A stretch of DNA of 64,000 bases from Sphingobium sp. GTDB taxonomy: Bacteria; Pseudomonadota; Alphaproteobacteria; Sphingomonadales; Sphingomonadaceae. Below, piece by piece: positions 27,168 through 35,470 of this stretch (positions within the stretch are counted from its first letter, which is position 1; every line of letters begins with the position of its first letter). The stretch is from assembly GCA_035196065.1 (NCBI GenBank), contig CP136575.1, positions 401,001 to 465,000 of the forward strand, in the 5' to 3' direction. Both the position numbers and the translations under genes were made by a program. Below the pieces are notes generated by a model, which saw only the letters and a program-made list of their open reading frames with translations, did not search any database and was not told where the DNA came from.

Positions 27168-27812
27168 ATGTCCGACAACCAGACCAGCAGCATGACCATT
27201 TCGCGGTCGCTGTTTATCTTTTCGATCTTTTATGGCGGCATGGTCTGCATCGCCGGCGTTCTTGGCAACAAGCAGGTCTCGCTCGGCCCGCTGGCGGTGG
27301 AGGCCGGGATTTTCCCATTCCTTCTGCTGGTGATCCTTTCCAGCACGATTGCCGCGCTGCATGGCAAGGAAGTCGCCGACAAGCTGGTCAAATATGGTTT
27401 CCTGCCGCTGATCGGATCGATTGTGCTGACCGCCTTGGTCTATGCCATTCCGGCATCGCCGAAAATGGATCCAAAATATCTGGACGCGTTCAACACGATG
27501 ATGGGGCAGACCCCGCGGATCTGGATTGCCGGCATTGTCGCTTATGGTACTTCGCAACTGCTCAACGTTTATCTTTTCGATCGGCTTAAGGCGAGCGTCG
27601 GCAAATATGTCGGACTGCGCGGGGGCATTGCCGCGGTGCTGTCGCAAATTGTCGACACGCTGCTGTTCGTGACCATCGCCTTTTACGGTGTCTTCCCGAT
27701 CACCGACCTGCTGCTGGGCCAAATGCTGGCCAAGGTCGTGCTCAGTGCAGTGCTGGTGCCGATATTGATCACCGCGCTCGTCCGGCTGGGCAATTCACTG
27801 GACGGGAAATAG
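27168..27812 (+). CDS. yhhQ: Queuosine precursor transporter (YhhQ/VUT family)
   Basis: 214 residues from ATG 27168, preceded by the strong ribosome site AAAGGGGGAG at 27151. It has about six membrane segments and the family motifs GPLAVEAGIFPFLLL, YGTSQLLNVYLFDRLK and QIVDTLLFVTIAFYG, the last holding the conserved Asp-Thr. Members take up queuosine precursors such as preQ0/preQ1 for tRNA modification. A short hairpin (TTTGCC/GGCAAA, 27122-27144) sits just before the ribosome site. Confidence 0.9.
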   Translation: MSDNQTSSMTISRSLFIFSIFYGGMVCIAGVLGNKQVSLGPLAVEAGIFPFLLLVILSSTIAALHGKEVADKLVKYGFLPLIGSIVLTALVYAIPASPKMDPKYLDAFNTMMGQTPRIWIAGIVAYGTSQLLNVYLFDRLKASVGKYVGLRGGIAAVLSQIVDTLLFVTIAFYGVFPITDLLLGQMLAKVVLSAVLVPILITALVRLGNSLDGK

Positions 27813-27852
27813 GATTGCACAGGGGCGGCTTGGGGGGTAACCGGCGCGCATC

Positions 27853-28764
27853 ATGACCAACCACGCACCCGATCCTGCCCAAATACAAGGGCTGCTGGCA
27901 AAAGCTGAAACGCTGACCGAGGCGCTACCTTATATGCAGCGCTATGCAGGCAAGACTTTCGTGATCAAATATGGCGGCCATGCCATGGGCGATCCAGAGG
28001 CGTCGCGCGATTTCGCCGAAGATGTCGTGCTGTTGAAGGCTGTGGGCATCAATCCCGTTGTCGTCCATGGCGGCGGCCCGCAAATCGGCGCGATGCTGAA
28101 GCAACTGGGCGTCGAAAGCCGCTTTGTCGATGGATTGCGCGTCACCGATGCCGAAACCGCCAAGGTTGCGGAAATGGTATTGTCGGGCGCGATCAACAAA
28201 GAACTGGTCAGCTGGATTGCGCAGGCGGGCGGACGGGCCGTTGGCATTTCAGGCAAGGATGGCGGCTTTGTGATCGCCGAAAAGGTCGAAGGCAGCAGCC
28301 GCGATCCCGACAGCAATATCGAACGGGTAGTTGACCTCGGCTTTGTGGGTCATCCGCGCCATATCGACCGGACGCTGCTCGACACGATTTCAAATGCCGG
28401 GATGATCCCTGTTGTTGCCCCCATTGGCGTCGATAGCGAGGGACAGACCTATAATATCAACGCCGATACCATGGCGGGTGCGATTGCCGCGGCACTGGGC
28501 GCCGCGCGATTGTTCCTGCTGACCGATGTTGCCGGCGTGCTCGACAAGGAAGGCAATCTGATGACCGACCTTGATCCGGCGCAGATTATGGCGCTGCGCG
28601 CCGACGGCACAGTGACCGGCGGGATGATCCCCAAGCTGGAAACCTGCATCGCCGCAGTTGAAGGCGGAACCGAGGCTGCCGTCATCCTCGACGGGCGGGT
28701 GCCGCATGTGTCGTTGCTGGAAATCTTCACCGCTCGCGGTGCTGGTACATTGGTGCACAAATAG
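27853..28764 (+). CDS. argB: Acetylglutamate kinase
   Basis: 303 residues with the amino-acid kinase fold. [11 protein letters not shown] near the start and VVHGGGPQI bind ATP and substrate, [14 protein letters not shown] and [10 protein letters not shown] follow, and TARGAGTLV closes. It phosphorylates N-acetylglutamate in arginine synthesis. ATG 27853 lies ~40 bases after yhhQ. No other arg gene is adjacent, which is common for argB in this group. Confidence 0.97.
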   Translation: MTNHAPDPAQIQGLLAKAETLTEALPYMQRYAGKTFVIKYGGHAMGDPEASRDFAEDVVLLKAVGINPVVVHGGGPQIGAMLKQLGVESRFVDGLRVTDAETAKVAEMVLSGAINKELVSWIAQAGGRAVGISGKDGGFVIAEKVEGSSRDPDSNIERVVDLGFVGHPRHIDRTLLDTISNAGMIPVVAPIGVDSEGQTYNINADTMAGAIAAALGAARLFLLTDVAGVLDKEGNLMTDLDPAQIMALRADGTVTGGMIPKLETCIAAVEGGTEAAVILDGRVPHVSLLEIFTARGAGTLVHK

Positions 28765-28859
28765 GCCTGACCGCAAAAAGGGTGTTATACCCTGTTGATA
28801 CAGCCTTGCCGCTCGGCTAATCGAACCTGCAAATCCTTCCTCCCCAACCGGAGACCGAC

Positions 28860-29165
28860 ATGCTTCTCGCGCTTATCCAGATCATCGGCTATCTGATCGG
28901 TATCGTCACCACGGTGGTGATCGTCCAATTTGTGCTCAGCCTCTTGATCGCATTCAACGTCGTCAATCTTTCCAACAATTTCGTCGCCTCGATCTGGCAG
29001 GCGCTGAACATGATCCTCGATCCGTTCCTGAAGCCGATCCGCCGCATCATGCCCGATACCGGCATGATCGATTTTTCGCCGATCGTGTTGATCATTGGTC
29101 TGCGCATCATCCAGATGCTGCTCGGCGGCCTGTATAATGATCTTTATATGAGTGGCCCGCTATGA
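28860..29165 (+). CDS. YggT family membrane protein
   Basis: 101 residues with two hydrophobic segments and the conserved [22 protein letters not shown] block between them. The function of YggT-family proteins is not settled; roles in membrane or division processes have been proposed. Its stop overlaps the folD start as ATGA, so the two are co-translated. Confidence 0.92.
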   Translation: MLLALIQIIGYLIGIVTTVVIVQFVLSLLIAFNVVNLSNNFVASIWQALNMILDPFLKPIRRIMPDTGMIDFSPIVLIIGLRIIQMLLGGLYNDLYMSGPL

Positions 29166-30058
29166 CCGACGCGACAATCATTGATGGCAAGGCATTTGCC
29201 GCAGGCTTGCGCGATCGCATTGCCCAGGCGGTTCCGGCCTTTGTCGCGGCTGCCAGCCGCAAGCCCGGCCTTGCTGTCGTCCTTGTCGGTGACGATGCGG
29301 CAAGCGCGGTCTATGTTGCATCCAAGGGCAAGGCGACTGTCGCTGCCGGCATGGCAAGCTTTGAACATCGCCTGCCCGCCGATACGCGACAGGAAGATCT
29401 GATCGCGCTGGTGCAGCAACTTAATGCAGACGATGCTGTCGACGGCATCCTCGTCCAGCTGCCGCTACCCAAGCATCTCGATGAACAGGCGGTGGTCGAT
29501 GCGATCAGCCCCGACAAGGATGTAGACGGCCTTACCCCGATCAGCACCGGCCGCCTTGCGCTGGGCCTGCCGGGGCTGGTGCCCTGCACCCCGCTGGGAT
29601 CATTGATGCTGCTGAAGGACCATATCGGCGATCTTTCGGGCAAGGATGCCATTGTGATCGGTCGGTCTATCCTCGTCGGAAAACCCATGGCGCAATTGCT
29701 GCTTGGTGAAAATTGCACTGTCACCATCGCGCACAGCCGCACCCGCGACCTGAAGGCGCGCGTGCAGCAGGCGGATATCGTGGTGGCAGCTGTCGGCCGC
29801 GCCGAGATGGTGAAGGGCGACTGGCTGAAACCCGGTGCGGTCGTGATCGATGTGGGGATCAACCGGCTTGATCCTGCCGATGGCGAAAGCAAGGGCCGTC
29901 TGGTTGGCGACGTCGATTATGCAAGCGCATTGGAACTGGCGTCGGCGATCACGCCTGTGCCTGGCGGCGTGGGGCCGATGACAATCGCCTGCCTGCTGCG
30001 CAACACGCTGGTCGCGGCGCACCGCCGGGCTGGCCTATCGGATCCCGAAGGGCTATGA
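29162..30058 (+). CDS. folD: Methylenetetrahydrofolate dehydrogenase/cyclohydrolase
   Basis: 298 residues with the FolD pattern: catalytic YVASKGKA with the active-site Lys, [26 protein letters not shown] for NADP binding and [10 protein letters not shown] at the end. It interconverts methylene-, methenyl- and formyl-tetrahydrofolate in one-carbon metabolism. Coupled to yggT by a four-base overlap and followed after 7 bases by a lipoprotein gene. Confidence 0.97.
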   Translation: MTDATIIDGKAFAAGLRDRIAQAVPAFVAAASRKPGLAVVLVGDDAASAVYVASKGKATVAAGMASFEHRLPADTRQEDLIALVQQLNADDAVDGILVQLPLPKHLDEQAVVDAISPDKDVDGLTPISTGRLALGLPGLVPCTPLGSLMLLKDHIGDLSGKDAIVIGRSILVGKPMAQLLLGENCTVTIAHSRTRDLKARVQQADIVVAAVGRAEMVKGDWLKPGAVVIDVGINRLDPADGESKGRLVGDVDYASALELASAITPVPGGVGPMTIACLLRNTLVAAHRRAGLSDPEGL

Positions 30059-30065
30059 TCCGGGA

Positions 30066-30794
30066 ATGATCCGGACCAAAGCCCTTTCCGCACTCTTCCT
30101 CACCACCTTGGTTTTAGCCGGCTGTGCAGCGCAGCCGCGGATGATGATGCGGCCCGTTGCGCAAAGCGCAAATCCCAGCGCGGTGATTGCGGCCGAAATC
30201 GCCTTCAACCGGCTGGCACAGGAAAAGGGGCAGTGGACGGCCTTTCGTGAAACCGCGGCGCGTGAAGCGGTGATGTTCATGCCGCAACCTGTTCTCGCGC
30301 AGGATTGGCTGAAAGGCCGCGCCGAACCGGCCCGTGCTGTCGTCTGGCAGCCGCATAAGGTTTTCATGTCCTGCGATGGCAAGACGGGCGTCACGACCGG
30401 CGCATCCCAATGGCCCGATGGTTCGCACGGCTATTTCACCACGCTCTGGCAATGGCAGGACAAGGGCAAGTTACCGCCCGGCGCGCCAGCCAGCTATATG
30501 GGCGAAGGCGAATGGAAGTGGGCGGCCGACCATGGCGACATGCTGACCGCGCCGCGGCCAGCGCCCGAATTTATCGAAACCCGCGTCGCCAGTTGCAAAG
30601 GCGCAGCCAATGCCCCGATGGCAGCGCCAGCCGAGGGTGCGCGGATGCAGATGATCCTGTCGCGCGACCAGAGCCTCAATTTCACATGGACGGTGATGCC
30701 CGATGGCAGCCGCACGGTCGAGGTGCGGCTATGGAATGGCTCTGCTTTCGACACTGTCCTGACAGACAGGGTGATGGCACCGGGCGCGCGATAA
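30066..30794 (+). CDS. Uncharacterised lipoprotein
   Basis: 242 residues with a lipoprotein signal peptide (LVLAGC). The mature part has an FNRLAQEKGQWTAFRETAA segment and WQPHKVFMSCDGK, resembling a conserved sphingomonad lipoprotein of no known function with a faint NTF2/DUF4440-like look. It starts 7 bases after folD and ends 4 bases before marC, so the three are likely one operon. I cannot assign a role. Confidence 0.82.
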   Translation: MIRTKALSALFLTTLVLAGCAAQPRMMMRPVAQSANPSAVIAAEIAFNRLAQEKGQWTAFRETAAREAVMFMPQPVLAQDWLKGRAEPARAVVWQPHKVFMSCDGKTGVTTGASQWPDGSHGYFTTLWQWQDKGKLPPGAPASYMGEGEWKWAADHGDMLTAPRPAPEFIETRVASCKGAANAPMAAPAEGARMQMILSRDQSLNFTWTVMPDGSRTVEVRLWNGSAFDTVLTDRVMAPGAR

Positions 30795-30798
30795 GGCG

Positions 30799-31422
30799 AT
30801 GGTCGAGCTTTTCATATCCGCTTTCATCACCTTTTTCGTGGTGATCGATCCGCCTGGCTGCGCACCGATTTATGCCAGCCTGACCAAAGGGGCGACCGGG
30901 ACGCAACGCCGCGCGATGGCATTGCGCGCCAGTGCAATCGCAGCCGGCATCCTGCTGGTCTTTGCGCTGTTCGGCGAAAAGCTGCTCGGCGCGCTGCATA
31001 TCGAACTGGATAGTTTTCGCATCGCCGGCGGGATCATGCTGTTCCTGATCGCGCTCGACATGGTGTTCGAAAAACGTACCCAGCGGCGCGAGGAACGGGC
31101 GCAAAAGATCATCGAGACGCCCGAGATTGAGGATGTTTCGGTATTCCCGATGGCCATGCCGATGATTGCTGGCCCGGGTTCGATTGCGTCGGTGATGCTG
31201 TTGATGAGCCAGAATGAAGGGCTCGACCGTTCGCTGGTGGTGCTCGGCGCGCTCGCAGCGGTGCTGTTGCTGACGATGATTGCCTTGCTCGCGGCCGGCC
31301 CGATCATGCGCGCTGTCGGGCAGAAGACCGAGGCGGTGATCACCCGGCTATTGGGCGTATTGCTTGGCGCATTGGCAGCGCAGTTCGTGATCGATGGCTT
31401 GCGGGCGAGTTTCCTCGCCTAG
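30799..31422 (+). CDS. MarC-family integral membrane protein
   Basis: 207 residues with six predicted membrane segments and the family markers VIDPPGCAPIYASLT and FPMAMPMIAGPGSIA. MarC proteins are inner-membrane proteins once linked to antibiotic resistance, but their transport role is unproven. Last gene of the folD unit, convergent with the LON-domain gene 11 bases away. Confidence 0.92.
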   Translation: MVELFISAFITFFVVIDPPGCAPIYASLTKGATGTQRRAMALRASAIAAGILLVFALFGEKLLGALHIELDSFRIAGGIMLFLIALDMVFEKRTQRREERAQKIIETPEIEDVSVFPMAMPMIAGPGSIASVMLLMSQNEGLDRSLVVLGALAAVLLLTMIALLAAGPIMRAVGQKTEAVITRLLGVLLGALAAQFVIDGLRASFLA

Positions 31423-31433
31423 CCGCAAAAGAC

Positions 31434-32051
31434 CTATTGCAGCGTCACCCTGTCGCCCGAACCATCGTGGCGGCCGAAAAACTGCATCAACTGAATGATA
31501 AGTTCGCTGCGCGCGGCCAACCCCTGCGCCTCGAGCAGCGCCTGTTTTGCGGCAACATCGAACGGCGCAATCTGTGCGATGATGTTGACCAGCGAATAAT
31601 CGTCAAGCTCAACCACCGAGTTCCAGTCGACGGCATAGCCCTGCGCATCGGCAAAGCGGCGCGCCTCTTGCTCGAGCGCGGCACGTTCGCCAAGCGACAG
31701 CAGATCGCCCGATTCCTTCTCGTCCCACAATTCCGCCTCAACCTGCCGGAATGCTGTGCTGGCATCCAGTTCGCGTACAATGGTGAAGCGTTGCAGCCCT
31801 TCGAGAACGATATTGTACCGTCCGTCTTCCAGCGCCTCTACATCTTCGATCCGCCCAAGGCAGCCGACGTCAAACAAGGCAGGCTGCGGCCCGCCCCCCT
31901 TTGGCTGGACCATCCCGACCAGGCGATCACGCGCAAGCGCATCGCCGATCAGCGCCCGATAGCGCGGCTCAAAGATATGCAATGGCAACTGCATACCGGG
32001 CAGCAGGATTGCACCCGGCAGCGGGAAGATCGAGATGCGCTTGATCGCCAT
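31434..32051 (-). CDS. LON peptidase substrate-binding domain protein
   Basis: 205 residues beginning ISIFPLPGAILLPGMQLPLHIFEPRYR, the start of the LON N-terminal domain; no ATPase or protease part is present. Such stand-alone proteins probably bind substrates or act as adaptors; the true activity is unknown. ATG 32049-32051 overlaps the stop of the thioredoxin-like gene (TGATG), so an earlier in-frame start at 32099 is unlikely. Confidence 0.9.
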   Translation of the reverse strand: MAIKRISIFPLPGAILLPGMQLPLHIFEPRYRALIGDALARDRLVGMVQPKGGGPQPALFDVGCLGRIEDVEALEDGRYNIVLEGLQRFTIVRELDASTAFRQVEAELWDEKESGDLLSLGERAALEQEARRFADAQGYAVDWNSVVELDDYSLVNIIAQIAPFDVAAKQALLEAQGLAARSELIIQLMQFFGRHDGSGDRVTLQ

Positions 32052-32965
32052 CAGCCGAACAGAACCGCAGAGAGGCGGCGCCGTGTCGCGGCGACCCACG
32101 GATCTTCCAGCCCGATCAGGCCAAAAATTTCCAAAAGCCGACTGCGCGCCGCGCCGTCATTCCAGTCACGCTCGGCGGAAATGATCGCCAGCAGCGCATC
32201 GGCTGCGCCATCACGATCGCCCGCCGCCATCAGCGCATTGGCCAAATCGAAACGCGCGGCATGATTGGCCGGATCGGCATCGACAGCATTGCGCAGCGCG
32301 ACCACTTCTTCAGGATCACGGGCTTCGGCAACGATCGCAAGCAGCGTTGCGACCCTTTCAAATGCCGGATCGTCTTTCTGTTCATCCGAACGGCTGGCGT
32401 AGATCGCCTGCGCTTCGTCCTTGCGATCAAGCGCGACCAACGCCTCGATCATGCCCGCCAATGCCCCGCGATGTTCAGGGTCCACGCCCAATATCTCGGT
32501 AAAGATCGCATAGGCCTCTTCGTGCGCGCCTTCGGCAAGCGCTTCACGGCCGGCAGCGGCCACCTCGTCAAGGCTCGGGCCTTCGGCACCTTCGCCGCCG
32601 CCCTGCACCGGCAGCTTTGCCAACAGTTGGTCGAGCATCGCCGACAATTGTGTCTCGGTCCGCGCATTGGTCAGATCGGCAACCGGCTGTCCCTGAAACA
32701 TGGCATAGACTGTGGGGATCGAGCGGACCTGAAACTGGGCAGCGATAAACTTGTTCGCATCAACGTCGATCTTGGCCAGAACGACACCCTTATCGGCATA
32801 ATCGGCGGCCACCTTTTCCAACACAGGGGCCAGCTGTTTGCAAGGGCCGCACCATTCCGCCCAGAAATCCAGGATGACCAGCTTGGTCATTGACGGTTCG
32901 ACAATATCGCGCCGGAATGCCTCGACGGCCTTTTGTTCCTCGGTGGTCAAACCCATGCTGGCCAA
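32051..32965 (-). CDS. CnoX-like thioredoxin with TPR tail
   Basis: 304 residues: an N-terminal thioredoxin domain (~15-115) with the active site WCGPC and cis-Pro in RSIPTVY, then a helical tetratricopeptide-like region (~125-304). This layout matches YbbN/CnoX, a holdase chaperone that protects proteins during oxidative stress; CnoX with both cysteines, as here, can also act as a reductase. The start is probably TTG at 32965, because AAGGAG lies 7 bases before it. The ATG at 32956 is too far from that site. Confidence 0.9.
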   Translation of the reverse strand: MASMGLTTEEQKAVEAFRRDIVEPSMTKLVILDFWAEWCGPCKQLAPVLEKVAADYADKGVVLAKIDVDANKFIAAQFQVRSIPTVYAMFQGQPVADLTNARTETQLSAMLDQLLAKLPVQGGGEGAEGPSLDEVAAAGREALAEGAHEEAYAIFTEILGVDPEHRGALAGMIEALVALDRKDEAQAIYASRSDEQKDDPAFERVATLLAIVAEARDPEEVVALRNAVDADPANHAARFDLANALMAAGDRDGAADALLAIISAERDWNDGAARSRLLEIFGLIGLEDPWVAATRRRLSAVLFG

Positions 32966-33157
32966 GTTTCTGCTCCTTCAAGCCGATTCGAAAGTCGCCG
33001 CCTATGTGGGGCTGGCCTGCGGATATGCCAAGACAAAGCGTAGAGTGCGCAGGAAAAAAGCATTGTCATTTGGCATGACAAAGGGCTTGCGGGTCCTGGA
33101 ATCGCCTGCTAATGGCCCGCCTCACCCGCTGGAGATCAACTGATTCCAGCCGCCAGA

Positions 33158-33232
33158 GCGGGCGTAGCTCAGGGGTAGAGCACAACCTTGCCAAGGTTGG
33201 GGTCGAGGGTTCGAATCCCTTCGCCCGCTCCA
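33158..33232 (+). tRNA. tRNA-Gly (anticodon GCC), CCA encoded; integration target
   Basis: Cloverleaf: acceptor GCGGGCG/CGCCCGC, D arm GCTC/GAGC, anticodon stem CAACC/GGTTG around TTGCCAA, T arm GAGGG-TTCGAAT-CCCTT, discriminator T, then CCA. Anticodon GCC reads GGC and GGT. The part from the anticodon loop to the 3' end recurs three more times downstream, marking this gene as the attachment site of stacked integrative elements. Confidence 0.96.
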
Positions 33233-33238
33233 GTTTTC
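33187..33238 (+). repeat. Attachment repeat copy 1 (inside tRNA-Gly)
   Basis: CTTGCCAAGGTTGGGG through the tRNA 3' end and CCAGTTTTC. These 52 bases are identical to 53088-53139; about 46 and 56 bases are identical to copies 3 and 4. Confidence 0.93.
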
Positions 33239-33295
33239 TTCAGAAAATCAACGGTTTGCAAAACCCCCTCCCGGCGGGACGCTCGGATTTTGCTA

Positions 33296-33335
33296 TGTTC
33301 GGATCGTGTTCGGATTTTCCAGGTTGTGTTCGGAT
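33296..33335 (+). repeat. Arm-type direct repeats TGTTCGGAT (left end of element I)
   Basis: Three copies of TGTTCGGAT at 33296, 33307 and 33327. The first two are spaced 11 bases start to start, exactly as at 53013, 54802 and (one base changed) 63038. Weaker copies lie at 33476 and 33488. Placed between the tRNA and the integrase gene, they look like integrase arm-binding sites. Confidence 0.75.
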
Positions 33336-33525
33336 TTGCGCGGATCGATAGCTCTCTGGCTCCGCCGCCTCAAACCAAAGCACTACAAACAGATTCGTTC
33401 AATCGCTTTCCAACGCCAATTTCCACATCGAGAAAATTTGATCGAGACCGTTCCCCTGACAATAAAAAAATAGCATGTTCGGACTGCATTCGGATTCAGA
33501 TGGTAGATTATGTTGCCCGGGGGAA

Positions 33526-34785
33526 ATGGTGAGGGAAGGTTCTGCTAAATCAACTAAGGGGATGATTACGGCGTCCAAAACCTTCCGTGAGGGCGCAATC
33601 TATCTCTACCAGCGCTCTGACTTCAAAAAACCTACCTGGCTGTGCCGAATTAAAATTCCAAAGACTAAGGGGTATGTAACGCGCAGCACTGGCACTGGTG
33701 ATGAGCATCAAGCGTTCAAGTTTGCCGATGACCTGTACAATCAACTGTTAGTCAAATCACTCACTGGCGAAACCGTCGTTGGCAAGCGGATTGGTCCAGC
33801 AATTGACGCCTACGTCCGCAGGATAGAAGCAGACAAAGAGCGGCTATCGATCCGATACAAAATTCTGCTGATGAACAGGATTAAGCCACACTGGGCCAAG
33901 AAGATGTTTGAGGACATCTCACCCTCGATGATCTCCAAGCTGGTCGACAAGCTCATTGAGAACTCACGGAACGGTAGGCTGTCGCCAAATACTATCAAAC
34001 GGATTTACTCCGACCTTAAGCACTTCTTCCAATGGACCGTCGAAGAGGGCTATCTCGACAAAATGCCCCGCTTTCCGAAAACAAATGGCGAGGCCGCCCG
34101 TCGACCACACTTTGACCCAAGAGATTGGCAGCGGCTGACGCGACACCTTAGGGAATTCGTTAAAGTCGAAAACAAGGCAGTCCAACGCGATCGAAAAATG
34201 CTAGTCGATTACGTTCTTATACTAGCCAATACCGGCATCCGTGTTGGCGAAGCCCGAACGCTTAAATGGCGAGACATCCGCGAGGCGGGTGGCAGCCCCG
34301 ATACTCCCGCCAACATTGTGCTGACGGTTTCCGGAAAGACAGGCAAACGTGAGGTAGTTTCGGCGTCCAGCGACATCAAAAAGTATCTCAAACGCATCCA
34401 TGACCTTAGAATTGCAGAACTAACGATAGAGGGCAAACCACCGCCCAAGCTTGACCCAGAAAGCTTGGTATTCTGTCATAAGGATGGATCAGAAATAGGC
34501 ACGTTCAAAAAGTCATTTGCCGCCCTGCTCAAATCCGCAAAGGTCGAGCGTGACACCCATGGGCAGGTACGCACGTTATATTCACTGCGTCACACCTACG
34601 CGACATTCCGCCTGCAAAATGGCGTACACCAATTCACACTCGCCAAGAACATGGGGACGTCCGTCGCAATGTTGGAGCAGTATTACGGGCACACGTCGAA
34701 CGTCGCAGCGGCGGATGAACTGACCAAGCGAGTGGCGAAGAAAACAACCGGGGCTAGCTTGTCTCTGAGCTGGCTTAATAGCTAA
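33526..34785 (+). CDS. int: Tyrosine-recombinase integrase of element I
   Basis: About 419 residues. The N-terminal region holds an arm-binding part, a SAM-like core-binding domain spans ~85-190, and the catalytic domain ~205-400. Catalytic residues seen: Arg in TGIRVGEARTLKW, Lys in SGKTGKREV, Arg in SLRHTYATF, and Tyr in LEQYYGH; the second box His is replaced in the MGTS variant common in phage-type integrases. It should recombine the tRNA-Gly site with its copies. The start is uncertain: 33475, 33526 and 33562 (MITASK) are in frame. It points away from the tRNA, the usual layout for tRNA-targeting islands, and is the only full integrase in the 30-kb array. Confidence 0.9.
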   Translation: MVREGSAKSTKGMITASKTFREGAIYLYQRSDFKKPTWLCRIKIPKTKGYVTRSTGTGDEHQAFKFADDLYNQLLVKSLTGETVVGKRIGPAIDAYVRRIEADKERLSIRYKILLMNRIKPHWAKKMFEDISPSMISKLVDKLIENSRNGRLSPNTIKRIYSDLKHFFQWTVEEGYLDKMPRFPKTNGEAARRPHFDPRDWQRLTRHLREFVKVENKAVQRDRKMLVDYVLILANTGIRVGEARTLKWRDIREAGGSPDTPANIVLTVSGKTGKREVVSASSDIKKYLKRIHDLRIAELTIEGKPPPKLDPESLVFCHKDGSEIGTFKKSFAALLKSAKVERDTHGQVRTLYSLRHTYATFRLQNGVHQFTLAKNMGTSVAMLEQYYGHTSNVAAADELTKRVAKKTTGASLSLSWLNS

Positions 34786-34843
34786 AAAAGGTCACATTAG
34801 TCTAAGCCTTACAGACAAATGGACTTGCCTGTCGTTTGGGAAC

Positions 34844-35458
34844 CTAACCATCCGTTTTCTGGACGCATCTCAACGCTAATTGGCGCAGACCTATATGGTC
34901 GAGTTCGAAAATTGGCACCTGTGGCGGTGCCGAGCGCAATAGATCACACCCGCCCAGCCAACGACGCGGGTCGCGGACAGAGGCGGGTATAGGATCGGTA
35001 GCGGGGATATGGCTCGGTCCAACCAAAATAGGCTCCCAATCGAATAGATCGGCATCATTAGCGCCTGCAGTCACATTACGTGCCGTTATATCACCATGCG
35101 GAATCCCAGCAGCGTGAGCAAAAGATACAATGCGGGTGAGCTTCTCCAACGCGATGAGGCTAAGGGGGTTGTTCTGGTTCAACCGCTTAAGGGTTGGATC
35201 CGCGAAGCTGATGCGAGTCAGCAATGTGCCTTGAAGGTCAAAGCGCGTTCTGCCCGACGTGACCATCTCAATCAGCCTACACCGCTGCATTACCCGACGA
35301 CGCCAAGATGGCGTTGGAGACCAAGCGCTCAGATTATAGAGCTTAAGGAAAAAAGAGCCCTCTGAGCGGAGTAAACGCCCGCGGGCTAAATACGGGCGCT
35401 GCGGATCTGCATCGAAAACAACTCGATGTTTTGAATCGATAAGTAGTTGAAACGACAT
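34844..35458 (-). CDS. Kinase-like protein with HGD catalytic loop
   Basis: 204 residues. The segment AAGIPHGDITARNV (~residue 130) matches the HxDxxxxN catalytic loop of protein-kinase-like enzymes, and DLFDWEP ~10 residues on sits where the DFG metal motif would be. FFLKLYNLSAW (~37-47) could supply the ATP-binding Lys, but no glycine-rich loop is visible, so it is either a minimal lipopolysaccharide-kinase/RIO-like kinase or a pseudokinase. It starts 12 bases after the polyaspartate gene, so the two form an operon, and it converges on the integrase. The substrate is unknown; the partner protein is the natural candidate. Confidence 0.6.
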   Translation of the reverse strand: MSFQLLIDSKHRVVFDADPQRPYLARGRLLRSEGSFFLKLYNLSAWSPTPSWRRRVMQRCRLIEMVTSGRTRFDLQGTLLTRISFADPTLKRLNQNNPLSLIALEKLTRIVSFAHAAGIPHGDITARNVTAGANDADLFDWEPILVGPSHIPATDPIPASVRDPRRWLGGCDLLRSAPPQVPIFELDHIGLRQLALRCVQKTDG

Positions 35459-35470
35459 CGCTAACTAAGG

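Noticed and set aside
28779-28793. Hairpin AGGGT-GTTAT-ACCCT after argB as a terminator
   Set aside because: Only five base pairs and no T-tract follows.
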